A stretch of 44,379 nucleotides of DNA from IDS-8 sp040902105 (GTDB lineage: Bacteria > Pseudomonadota > Gammaproteobacteria > Steroidobacterales > Woeseiaceae), in contig JBBDXW010000016.1 of the NCBI GenBank assembly GCA_040902105.1, positions 1 to 44,379 on the forward strand, read 5' to 3'. Every line of letters starts with the position of its first letter. Position 1 is the first letter of the stretch. This document shows, in pieces, positions 15,902-23,325 of this stretch. The notes beneath the pieces were generated by a model that was not told the origin of the DNA, searched no databases, and worked only from the letters and a program-made list of their open reading frames with translations. Made by a program: the position numbers and the translations under genes.

Positions 15902-16455
15902 ATAAGTCCGATGCGCCGGACTGGGCCAGCCGCCTGGGCATCGTCACCATACTTCTCGGCATTCTGCTGGCGGCATGGCAAGCCAATGAATGGATGAAGC
16001 TCGCCATCGTCGGTACGCCGCCTTACACGATCGCCACCATGCCGGAGCCGGATTGTGAGGACGACGAACTCGAGGAAGAAGGCTTGTCGCTGGAGGAGTG
16101 TCGCCAGTTGGCCTTCGCCGTCCATGACATCAGCATATCCAGTCCCGCCTGGTTCAAGTCTTTTCACATGACCGTGTCCGCAGCGGGGACCGTGCTGGCC
16201 CTGCTATCCGTCTTCGTCGGTGTTGCGCTGGTCGATTACCGGCGCTGGGCCGCTGCAGTGGCCATTCCGGTGTTCGGCGCACTTGCGGTTCTCGACGCCG
16301 TGTCATTCACGGGCGTGGTCAACAGCGGCCCGCTGATCCGGCAGATGTATCTCTGGAGCATTCTGCTCTGGTTCTTCATTCACCTTGCGTTGGCGGTCGG
16401 CGCCATTGTGGGCCGGCAGGACGAGCTGGCCGAACTGCGGCCGGCTGCAACATAA
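15898..16455 (+). CDS. Four-helix integral membrane protein of unknown function
   Basis: A protein of 185 residues from GTG 15898. Four membrane helices are visible: LGIVTILLGILLAAW, a second around VSAAGTVLALLSVFVGVAL, a third around AVAIPVFGALAVLDAVSF and a fourth around LWSILLWFFIHLALAVGAIV. Between helices 1 and 2 is a loop rich in acidic residues (CEDDELEEEGLSLEEC) with two cysteines, which would face outside if the N-terminus is cytoplasmic. I do not recognise the family. It lies 16 bases upstream of a cytochrome b561 gene and a TonB receptor, and probably shares their transcript. The upstream reading frame stays open to 15574 but shows no protein-like sequence, so the GTG was chosen. 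Confidence 0.7.
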   Translation: MNKSDAPDWASRLGIVTILLGILLAAWQANEWMKLAIVGTPPYTIATMPEPDCEDDELEEEGLSLEECRQLAFAVHDISISSPAWFKSFHMTVSAAGTVLALLSVFVGVALVDYRRWAAAVAIPVFGALAVLDAVSFTGVVNSGPLIRQMYLWSILLWFFIHLALAVGAIVGRQDELAELRPAAT

Positions 16456-16471
16456 GGAAGCGAAGCATACG

Positions 16472-17014
16472 ATGCCGGTAAAAGGTTACAGCCGAACGGC
16501 GTTGATATTGCACTGGTTCCTGGCCGTGTCGATTTTCTTCCTGTTCATATCCAGCTGGTGGATGCTCGGACTGCCGCTGGCTTCCGCGGAATACCGGTTC
16601 CGCGAAATTCCGTTCCAGTTGCACAAGAATCTCGGAATGACCCTGGTCGCGGTAATCATCGTCATGCTCTACGTGCGTTTCAAGCACCGCCCGCAACCGC
16701 ACCTGAAACAGGTGTTGCCGCCAGGGATGAGCAAACTCGCCATCATCGATCACGTCGTACTGTATGTGCTCATATTCGCCTGTTGCCTGAGCGGTTATAT
16801 GTCGTCTTCCTACAGCGGCTGGGACACGACGCTCTGGTGGCTGGTGGACCTGCCCGCGTGGGGGCACGAGAACGAAGAACTGAACATTCTGTACTCCGAC
16901 ATACATCTGTGGACTTGCTGGATACTGCTGGCGGTTGTGGCCGTTCACATCAGCGGTGCGCTTTATCATGCGTTCCGCAACGACGGCATCATCCGTCGCA
17001 TGCTGCATCTCTAA
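16472..17014 (+). CDS. Cytochrome b561-family protein
   Basis: A four-helix b-type cytochrome of 180 residues. The family pattern is clear: YSRTALILHWFLAV (His 14), FQLHKNLGMTL (His 51), SDIHLWTCW (His 145) and VAVHISGALYHAF (His 159 and 166). Bacterial members of this size (CybB-like) are usually superoxide:quinone or quinol-linked electron carriers in the inner membrane. The ATG at 16472 follows AAGGAAG at a slightly long spacing. It sits between the four-helix membrane protein and a TonB receptor whose GTG start is one base after its stop. This suggests a combined membrane unit in which redox chemistry is linked to uptake of the receptor's ligand. That idea is inference. Confidence 0.88.
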   Translation: MPVKGYSRTALILHWFLAVSIFFLFISSWWMLGLPLASAEYRFREIPFQLHKNLGMTLVAVIIVMLYVRFKHRPQPHLKQVLPPGMSKLAIIDHVVLYVLIFACCLSGYMSSSYSGWDTTLWWLVDLPAWGHENEELNILYSDIHLWTCWILLAVVAVHISGALYHAFRNDGIIRRMLHL

Positions 17015-17015
17015 C

Positions 17016-19517
17016 GTGAGCATATCGTCCTCAAAGTTGACGGCAATCCGGGCGATATCCGTTGCTACGGGGGTAGTGGTACTGTCTCCCGGCCTGAATG
17101 CGCAGCAGGTGGACACGGCGTCAATCGATGAAATTATCGTCAAGGTCACTCCGGCAGGAAACGGCACAGGATTGAGCAAGGAGAAAATCCCGTACAACAT
17201 CCAGTCGGCCTTGAGCGACGATATCGAGAGCATGCAGAGCCTGCATCTGGCCGATTTCCTGAACCGGACGATGGGGAGCGTCTCCATCAACGACGCGCAG
17301 AACAACCCCTTGCAGCCCGATATCAGTTACCGCGGGTTCACCGCGTCTCCTCTTCTTGGACTTGCGCAGGGGCTGGCCGTGTACCAGAACGGCGTCCGCA
17401 TCAACGAGCCCCTGGGAGATACCGTCAACTGGGATCTCCTGCCGGAAACCGCGGTTCACAGCTTGCAGCTCATCGGCGGCGCCAACCCGCTGTTCGGCCT
17501 GAATACGCTGGGCGGGGCGTTGTCCGTGGAGATGAAGAACGGCTTCAATTCGCCAGGCCATCACCTGGACCTGAGGGCAGGCTCTTTCGGTCGTGCGATT
17601 GTCTCTGTTGAATCGGGAGGCAGCCGTAACAATCTCGCATGGTACGGCAACGTGCATTACTTCGACGAAGACGGCTGGCGTGACGCGTCGCCGTCGGACG
17701 CCGCAAATTTCTACGGCAGCCTCGGATGGAAAGACGAACGTTCATCACTGAATCTCAACGGCCAGTATGGCACGAGCGAGTTGACAGGCAACGGTGCGGT
17801 ACCCGTCGAATTGCTGCAAATCGACCGCGACGCGATTTTTACGTCACCGGACATCACCGAAAACAACATGTACATGCTCAGTGTCGACGGAAGCCATCGT
17901 TTCGCGGAACACATCGTCCTGTCGGGCAATGTTTTTTATCGACGCAACGAAACGGATTCCTTCAACGGCGACGGTTCGGAATTCGCCGTCTGTCGGCTGG
18001 GGGCTTCGGACGCATTGCTGGAAGGGCTCGAAGGAGACGATCTGGAGGATCTTGCTCTGGATCATGAAGACGTCTGCGAGGGCCAGTTCGCGACCGCAGC
18101 GGACCTGGAGACGTTTCTCAACGACACTGCCGTTGGCATGGGTGGGGTCGCGGAATACGACATTGACGACCTCACCGCCGACCTTTCCGGTAGCGGCGTG
18201 TTGTCCGGTTCGGCGATCAACAACACAAGCACCCGGGTACAGCGGAGTTATGGCTCCGACGTGCAACTGGGTTTTTCCAATGACCTCTTCGGCCGGGCCA
18301 ACCAGCTGATCGTCGGCGCAGCCTGGTTCAGCGGTGAATCGTCGTTCGACTCGCTCCTGGAGCTGGCGAATCTCGACCCGGTGACGCGCAGCACGGCAGG
18401 TCTCGGCACCGGCACTTTCGTCGACGATGCCGCCACCAGCATCAAAACCGACACCGCAACCTGGAGTCTCTACCTGACCAACACTATCGACCTTGGCGAA
18501 AATTGGAGCCTTACCCTGTCCGGACGCTTCAATTCCACCGAAACTGAGCTGGCGGACCAGTCGGGTGAGCGTCCGGAACTCAACGGCAAACATAAATTCA
18601 CCCGCTTGAATCCGGCCATCGGGCTAACCTACCAGGTCAACCGGGACTTGAACCTGTACGGCGGTTACAGCGAATCTTCACGCGCACCGACACCCGTCGA
18701 ACTGGCCTGCAACGATCACATCTTCGAACTGGCAGCGGCCAACGCCGAAGCAGAAGGCGAGGATCCCGATGACGTGGACTTCGAATGCCGGCTGCCCAAT
18801 GCCTTTCTGGCCGATCCCCCGCTGGAGCAGGTTGTCGCACGGAGCTTTGAACTCGGAGCCCGCTGGAATCTCGAAGTTGTCGATGTCCACACGGGACTCT
18901 TCCATACCACCAACAACGATGACATTATTTTTCAGACCACCGGTCGCTCCACCGGCCTGTTCGCAAACGTGGAAGAAACGCGCAGGCTCGGGTTCGAGAG
19001 CGGCATTGACGGAAACTGGCACAACCTCGACTGGTTCCTGGCATACAGTTACATCGAGGCAACATTCGAAGCGCCCTTCGAGGCATTGAGCCCCAATCAC
19101 CCGTTTGCAAGCGACGATGAAGGCACCATCCGGGTCGAGGCCGGTGACCGCATACCCGGGGTTCCCGATCATCATCTGAAATTCGGAGGCAACTACCTGT
19201 TCAGTGAAAGCTTCAGCGTTGGCGTGGATGTTCTTTACAACAGCGGACAGCACGTGCGGGGCGACGAATCGAGTCAGCTTGAAAAGACAGGCGCATTTGC
19301 CGTCATGAACCTGCGCGGGCAATACCGCGTGAACGACCATCTGGTTTTTTATGCCGCAGTCAATAATGTGCTCGATACGGAATATGAAACGTTCGGGCTG
19401 ATCGGCGAAGAACCGGGTGAAGTGGACGTGCCGGCTTTTTCTGAATTCGCCAACCCCCGCTTCCTTGGACCGGGCGCCCCCCGCGCCGGGTTCGTCGGCA
19501 TGAAGCTCAGCCTGTGA
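17016..19517 (+). CDS. TonB-dependent receptor
   Basis: A complete receptor of 833 residues from GTG 17016, which opens a signal peptide (ISVATGVVVLSPGLNAQQ). Any earlier in-frame start would run through the cytochrome b gene. The plug includes the TonB-box-like IDEIIVKVTP, DISYRGFTASPLLGLAQGLAVYQNGVRINEPLGDTVNWD and IGGANPLFGLNTLGGALS. The barrel ends APRAGFVGMKLSL. Several acidic loops with paired cysteines are present (EFAVCRLGASD...HEDVCEG and VELACNDHIF...VDFECRLPN), suggesting disulphide-stapled, negatively charged extracellular loops. The acidic loops would fit a cationic or metal-bearing ligand, but the ligand is not known. It appears co-transcribed with the two membrane genes upstream. 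Confidence 0.92.
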   Translation: MSISSSKLTAIRAISVATGVVVLSPGLNAQQVDTASIDEIIVKVTPAGNGTGLSKEKIPYNIQSALSDDIESMQSLHLADFLNRTMGSVSINDAQNNPLQPDISYRGFTASPLLGLAQGLAVYQNGVRINEPLGDTVNWDLLPETAVHSLQLIGGANPLFGLNTLGGALSVEMKNGFNSPGHHLDLRAGSFGRAIVSVESGGSRNNLAWYGNVHYFDEDGWRDASPSDAANFYGSLGWKDERSSLNLNGQYGTSELTGNGAVPVELLQIDRDAIFTSPDITENNMYMLSVDGSHRFAEHIVLSGNVFYRRNETDSFNGDGSEFAVCRLGASDALLEGLEGDDLEDLALDHEDVCEGQFATAADLETFLNDTAVGMGGVAEYDIDDLTADLSGSGVLSGSAINNTSTRVQRSYGSDVQLGFSNDLFGRANQLIVGAAWFSGESSFDSLLELANLDPVTRSTAGLGTGTFVDDAATSIKTDTATWSLYLTNTIDLGENWSLTLSGRFNSTETELADQSGERPELNGKHKFTRLNPAIGLTYQVNRDLNLYGGYSESSRAPTPVELACNDHIFELAAANAEAEGEDPDDVDFECRLPNAFLADPPLEQVVARSFELGARWNLEVVDVHTGLFHTTNNDDIIFQTTGRSTGLFANVEETRRLGFESGIDGNWHNLDWFLAYSYIEATFEAPFEALSPNHPFASDDEGTIRVEAGDRIPGVPDHHLKFGGNYLFSESFSVGVDVLYNSGQHVRGDESSQLEKTGAFAVMNLRGQYRVNDHLVFYAAVNNVLDTEYETFGLIGEEPGEVDVPAFSEFANPRFLGPGAPRAGFVGMKLSL

Positions 19518-19561
19518 CAGGGATCGTTAGAAAACCGGCGAATTGCCGACAGGTTATTGAC

Positions 19562-19651
19562 ATGTCGTGGTCGAAGCGCATTATTGCCTTACTGCTGATG
19601 CTTGTGGTAGCCGATGCTGGCCGTCCACGCATCGACTGCAAGCAAACCTGA
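19562..19651 (+). CDS. Possible 29-residue small protein
   Basis: An ATG with a moderate AGG site opens a 29-codon frame beginning MSWSKRIIALLLMLVVADAG, a charged start followed by a hydrophobic helix. This looks like a signal peptide or a tiny membrane protein. It lies in the 253-base gap between a TonB receptor and the porin. It may be a real small membrane peptide, the remnant of a secreted protein, or chance. I see no other gene in this gap. Confidence 0.25.
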   Translation: MSWSKRIIALLLMLVVADAGRPRIDCKQT

Positions 19652-19770
19652 CAGGGTACATTGCTGAACTACCGCGTAACCCCATATGGCCCTACGCGAT
19701 GCTTTCAGTGAACGCGGACCCTCGGGAATGCAGATTCAACAACCGTGCGCCTTGAAACAGGGGTATCACC

Positions 19771-21039
19771 ATGAAGAATCAAGCAGAAAAGCATAATCAC
19801 ACGACGACTTTCCTGGCTGTTGCGGCCCTTTTGTTGCCGACGTGGAGCGCCCAGGCGTTCGAGTCGATGCAGATGGGCGACTGGGATGTCCAGATCACCG
19901 GCAATATCAACGGTTTCCTGACCAATACGGAGTGCGATGCGGGGGCCGGCGCGGTGGCCGGCGGTCTTGCCTGCGGCTCGAACGGAGTGGACCGTGATCT
20001 CGGCAATGTCCGGACCGGACTGCTGCCCTCCTTTTTCAGCTTTCACGGCACGCAGGAAGCCGACAACCTGACCACTGAAGTCATGATCGGATTTCAGCCG
20101 GGCATCGACGGCGGCAACCAGGGCGGCATCACCGGCAGTCCCCTCGATGGCGGGCTCGGGCTGAACTCCGAAAACCTGCGGCAGGTTTTCGTCCAGTTCG
20201 GCTCCGACTGGGGAAAGATCAAAATCGGGCGGGACCTTGGCGTTTTCGGATCGGATGCCATCCTGTCCGACATGTCCCTGTTAGGCGTCGGTAGCGTATC
20301 CGACCTGACGGCCGGTGGCGGCAACACATCGCTTGGCCGTATCGGTGTCGGCTACATCTACGCGGACTGGAAAGGCCAGATCCAGTATTCATCGCCCAGC
20401 TGGAACGGTATTTCATTCAACCTGGCGCTGGTCGATCCATGGGGCCTCGTGAACCTGTCGGGACAGAGCCTGGATGCCGGATCGTTTGCCCAGCAAGGCG
20501 ATACTTACGGCATCGAAGGCAAGATCGCGTACGAATGGAAGGGTGCAGAGGATGAGGACCTAGCCGGCAAGGTCTGGGCGAGCTTCATCACCCAGTCGCT
20601 GGACAGCGCAACCTTCGGCAGCGAGGACGCGACCGGATTCGACCTGGGCGGCAAGGTGGCATTTGCCGGTTTCGAGTTCGTCGCGTACTACTACGACGGC
20701 GAGGGCATCGGCACCACCGATTTCCTGTTTGACGGCATGGACCTCGCGGGAAATACCCGCGACTCCGACGGCGGATATCTCCAGGCAACGTATAAGCTGC
20801 CGGGGCCGGGAACGAAGCTTGGCTTGAGCTGGGGCGAAAGCAACCTCGATCTCGGGCCCGGCGATCCTGCTGCGCCCACGCTGGTGGAGACCAACGAGTC
20901 GATCATTTTCGGCGTCTATCATCCGCTGACTGAATCGCTCAATCTCGTGCTCGAGTACACGAACACCGAAGCGACGGCGCACAACGGCAACCAGGCTGAC
21001 GAGAGCAGCATCGCAATTGGCGCGATTATTTTCTATTGA
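19771..21039 (+). CDS. Gram-negative general porin
   Basis: An outer-membrane porin of 422 residues with a signal peptide (TTTFLAVAALLLPTWSAQAF). The mature start MQMGDWDVQITGNINGFL and strands such as LRQVFVQFGSDWGKIKIGRDLGVFG match the trimeric porin family seen in beta- and gammaproteobacteria. The last strand ends SSIAIGAIIFY with a C-terminal aromatic residue required for outer-membrane insertion. The start ATG has AGGGG about 8 bases upstream. The stop overlaps a possible TTG start of the next frame. The solute specificity is unknown; acidic segments (KGAEDEDLAG) are present on predicted loops. Confidence 0.9.
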   Translation: MKNQAEKHNHTTTFLAVAALLLPTWSAQAFESMQMGDWDVQITGNINGFLTNTECDAGAGAVAGGLACGSNGVDRDLGNVRTGLLPSFFSFHGTQEADNLTTEVMIGFQPGIDGGNQGGITGSPLDGGLGLNSENLRQVFVQFGSDWGKIKIGRDLGVFGSDAILSDMSLLGVGSVSDLTAGGGNTSLGRIGVGYIYADWKGQIQYSSPSWNGISFNLALVDPWGLVNLSGQSLDAGSFAQQGDTYGIEGKIAYEWKGAEDEDLAGKVWASFITQSLDSATFGSEDATGFDLGGKVAFAGFEFVAYYYDGEGIGTTDFLFDGMDLAGNTRDSDGGYLQATYKLPGPGTKLGLSWGESNLDLGPGDPAAPTLVETNESIIFGVYHPLTESLNLVLEYTNTEATAHNGNQADESSIAIGAIIFY

Positions 21040-21089
21040 GCACCTGGACTGTTGAACGCAGTGATCCGCGCATCGTGGCGGCCGGCGTG

Positions 21090-22010
21090 ATGAATCGTCC
21101 GGCATGCCGCCCGCCATGGTGGCGCGCCGCCGCCGTCGTTTGTGTCCTGGGCCCGATAGCGGGGCTTCATTGCCCGCCGGCGCACGGCCGGTCGGATGCC
21201 ATTATCTGGGAGGGAAACGACCAATCCGTAGTCCTGGCGCCACGGGACGAGGAAGCGGCCCCGCCGAACGATCATCCCGCGACTGTGTCGCCGCAGGACA
21301 TCGAAAGGATGCTCGCGGGCCTGCGCTTCCGGTATGCCGATCAGGAAACCGACACCCCACCGGTCGCGGTGTTCAATGCCGAGCAGGTCGAGATTCTCGG
21401 TGAAGCGCTCGCCACGGGTCTCGGCAGGGCGACGCCGTCGCAGGATGTCACGTTCTCGATCATTGGCGCGCACCGTCTGTCGCCCGGGGCGTTCGCGCGC
21501 CGCAACCGGCTGACAGCCGGGCGCGTATTTTTCCGGGAAGGCGAGCTGAACGTCATCTTCGGTGAAATTCAAAGCCCGTATCGCAAAAAGAACGTTTATG
21601 GCCAGGTGGACCAGGATTTTTATCCGCGCGAGTTCGGCAGCCGCACGATTCCGTCAGAGCAGGAATCGATCCTGATTGCGAGCACTGCCGCCAGCCTGCG
21701 CGGCGATCCGCAGGGTCAGCGAGACGACTGGGTGGTTTTCGATCCGGATGCCGGCGCCATGCCGGCACCGAGCCCTGTATCCATGGATTCGACAACGGAG
21801 GATTGGCCGACGGACGAACCGGAGCCCGAGCCGACACAAATGCAGCCGGCGCCGGCGTCGACCGACGCTGCTCCCGTTGCAAGCTCCGGAGCGGCCGCGA
21901 CCGGGGACATCGAACAGCGCCTCGATGCTTTAAAACGCCTCCGCGAAAAGGATCTGATCTCCGAAGAAGCTTATCGGCAAAAAGTGGACGAAATCCTCGA
22001 GGAATTGTAG
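21090..22010 (+). CDS. Exported protein with C-terminal SHOCT domain
   Basis: A protein of 306 residues from ATG 21090, beginning with a signal-like segment (WWRAAAVVCVLGPIAGLHC). A TTG at 21036 overlapping the porin stop would add 18 residues. The central domain of about 130 residues (ERMLAGLRFRYADQE...VFNAEQVEILGEALATGL...DVTFSIIGAHRLSPGAFARRNRLTAGRVFFREGELNVIFGEIQSPYRKK) is a conserved envelope-type domain I cannot name. It is followed by a long Pro/Glu/Ala linker and a typical SHOCT helix pair at the C-terminus (IEQRLDALKRLREKDLISEEAYRQKVDEIL). SHOCT domains are found at termini of many membrane-associated proteins and probably mediate oligomer or membrane contacts. It lies just behind the porin, so both may act in the envelope. 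Confidence 0.7.
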   Translation: MNRPACRPPWWRAAAVVCVLGPIAGLHCPPAHGRSDAIIWEGNDQSVVLAPRDEEAAPPNDHPATVSPQDIERMLAGLRFRYADQETDTPPVAVFNAEQVEILGEALATGLGRATPSQDVTFSIIGAHRLSPGAFARRNRLTAGRVFFREGELNVIFGEIQSPYRKKNVYGQVDQDFYPREFGSRTIPSEQESILIASTAASLRGDPQGQRDDWVVFDPDAGAMPAPSPVSMDSTTEDWPTDEPEPEPTQMQPAPASTDAAPVASSGAAATGDIEQRLDALKRLREKDLISEEAYRQKVDEILEEL

Positions 22011-22013
22011 GCG

Positions 22014-22034
22014 TTGCCGAGATCCTGTCGGCAA
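22014..22034. other. Hairpin between convergent genes
   Basis: Arms TTGCCGA and TCGGCAA enclose a 7-base loop, and the plus strand continues with AAAAATTA. It sits in the 27-base gap between the stops of the SHOCT-domain gene and the EF-hand gene. There is no proper T-tract on either strand, so it is at best a weak terminator. Confidence 0.35.
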
Positions 22035-22037
22035 AAA

Positions 22038-22598
22038 TTACTGGTCAACTCTGGCCAGTTCCCGGGAGTCGAGCTTGCCATCGTCATTTCGGTCAAACTG
22101 ATCCCAGTTGTCGGAAAGCTGGGCTTCAGCCTCCGCTTCCTGCTGCGAGATCTGGCCATCGCCATCCGTATCCAACTCCTGGATGAGATCGCCCTGTACT
22201 GCGTGTTGCTGGTGAGGGCTCGCCGGCATACTTTCCTCTGTCGTTGCGCTCTGCCCAGCTGCTGCTGACTCTTCTTCAGCCGAACTCGTTGAACTTCGTT
22301 CGAAGCCGGAAAATTCCTCCGGGTCGAGTGTTTCATCGCCGTTCTGGTCGTACGTGCTCCAGCTGCTGGACAGCGAGGATTCCGCCTGCGCTTCCTCTGC
22401 GGAGATCGAGCCATCCTGGTCCTCATCCAGCTGCTTGAAGAGATCGCTGCTTATCTCCCGTGCGGCTTCCTCCTGATGAGGCGTCGCCGGTATTCCTTGC
22501 CGGCTTTCCGCTTCTTCAGGTGTTTCCGTTTGCTGCGCATCGACAGTCGCGTGAAAAGATAAAATGCACGCAGCCATCACAGTGGTTATAGCTTTCAT
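22038..22598 (-). CDS. Periplasmic four-EF-hand metal-binding protein
   Basis: An exported acidic protein of 186 residues; ATG 22598 follows a strong GGAGG and opens a signal peptide (TTVMAACILSFHATVDAQ). Four canonical 12-residue EF-hand loops are seen at 58-69 (DEDQDGSISAEE), 84-95 (DQNGDETLDPEE), 143-154 (DTDGDGQISQQE) and 169-180 (DRNDDGKLDSRE). Each has Asp at position 1, Asp/Asn at 3, Asp at 5 and Glu at 12. Within each pair the loops are only 14 residues apart, far closer than the roughly 24 of calmodulin. The two halves are an internal duplication, each preceded by a PATPHQ/PASPHQ element. Lanmodulin has similarly close loops, but short spacing is also common in ordinary bacterial calcium-binding EF-hand proteins, and the Pro at loop position 2 typical of lanmodulin is absent. 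The metal is therefore open. Confidence 0.88.
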   Translation of the reverse strand: MKAITTVMAACILSFHATVDAQQTETPEEAESRQGIPATPHQEEAAREISSDLFKQLDEDQDGSISAEEAQAESSLSSSWSTYDQNGDETLDPEEFSGFERSSTSSAEEESAAAGQSATTEESMPASPHQQHAVQGDLIQELDTDGDGQISQQEAEAEAQLSDNWDQFDRNDDGKLDSRELARVDQ

Positions 22599-22881
22599 CG
22601 GTGCCTCCTTCTGGATCAATGAAATGATGCCAATACCCACTGGAATTGCTGCAATCATCGTGCCAGACGTTCATCTGACGAACTGAATTTTCGTGCCTTC
22701 GCGACGGCCTGACCTGGATAAAACGTACGTCGAAGCAACCGTTGTTGCACTTTTGATTTGCAAAACTTGCAGGACATGTGGGTGCAGACTGCCGCGAGTC
22801 ACTTGCAAAGCACCATTGAACGCGCATGAAATGGCGCGGTCTGAATGAACAAGATCAGTACGCCTGGAAAAGGAGATTGCC
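22599..22881. other. Divergent promoter region without a gene
   Basis: About 280 bases lie between the divergent EF-hand and cytochrome c genes. I see no protein-like frame. A small inverted repeat (TTTTG and CAAAA around 22751-22765) and AT-rich patches are present, but no convincing promoter boxes can be assigned. Confidence 0.3.
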
Positions 22882-23289
22882 ATCAAACACCGGATTGTCC
22901 GATTGTTGCCATTAGCCGCGGCGTTGGCGCTGTTGTTCACGGCTGCTTCCGCGCAGGACGTCGAGGACGAGTCCAGAGCCGGCAAGCTGGCCTTCAACAA
23001 TTCCTGCCGGACCTGCCATTCAATAGACGAGGGCGACAACCGGCTCGGGCCTAACCTGCATGATCTCATCGGCCGCGAAGCGGGTTCGCAGGAATACGGT
23101 TATTCCCCGGCAATGGCCGCATCGGGCATCGTTTGGGATGCCGAGACCCTGGACCGGTTCATCAAGGACCCGGAAGCGGTCGTTCCCGGAAACAATATGA
23201 AGCCCTATGGCGGCATCAGCGACGCCGGGATCCGCGCCAGCATCGTCAGTTACCTGGGCGCCGCGAGCGGTGACGACGAGGGCGGATGA
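22882..23289 (+). CDS. Class I cytochrome c, periplasmic; unusual start
   Basis: A single-heme cytochrome c of about 135 residues with CRTCH (residues 42-46 in this numbering) and a probable methionine ligand in VVPGNNMKPYGG. The fold resembles the c550/mitochondrial type (GPNLHDLIGREAGS...YSPAMAASGIVWDAETLDRFIKDPE). The start is odd. The strong ribosome site AGGAG (22871-22875) is followed at ideal 6-base spacing by ATC (22882), which would begin a textbook signal peptide (KHRIVRLLPLAAALALLFTAASAQ). No ATG, GTG or TTG lies in frame near it. The first conventional start is TTG 22903, which loses the basic N-region and sits 27 bases from AGGAG. It could receive electrons from one of the periplasmic dehydrogenases nearby. 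Confidence 0.85.
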   Translation: MKHRIVRLLPLAAALALLFTAASAQDVEDESRAGKLAFNNSCRTCHSIDEGDNRLGPNLHDLIGREAGSQEYGYSPAMAASGIVWDAETLDRFIKDPEAVVPGNNMKPYGGISDAGIRASIVSYLGAASGDDEGG

Positions 23290-23325
23290 CGGGATTGCTA
23301 TTCGCCTGTCCCGGGTCGAGCGAAC

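Noticed and set aside
22038..22598. Calling the EF-hand protein lanmodulin outright
   Set aside because: The loops lack the position-2 proline and loops 1 and 3 lack Asp at position 9; close-set EF-hand pairs are common in calcium-binding bacterial proteins, so only a candidate role is stated.
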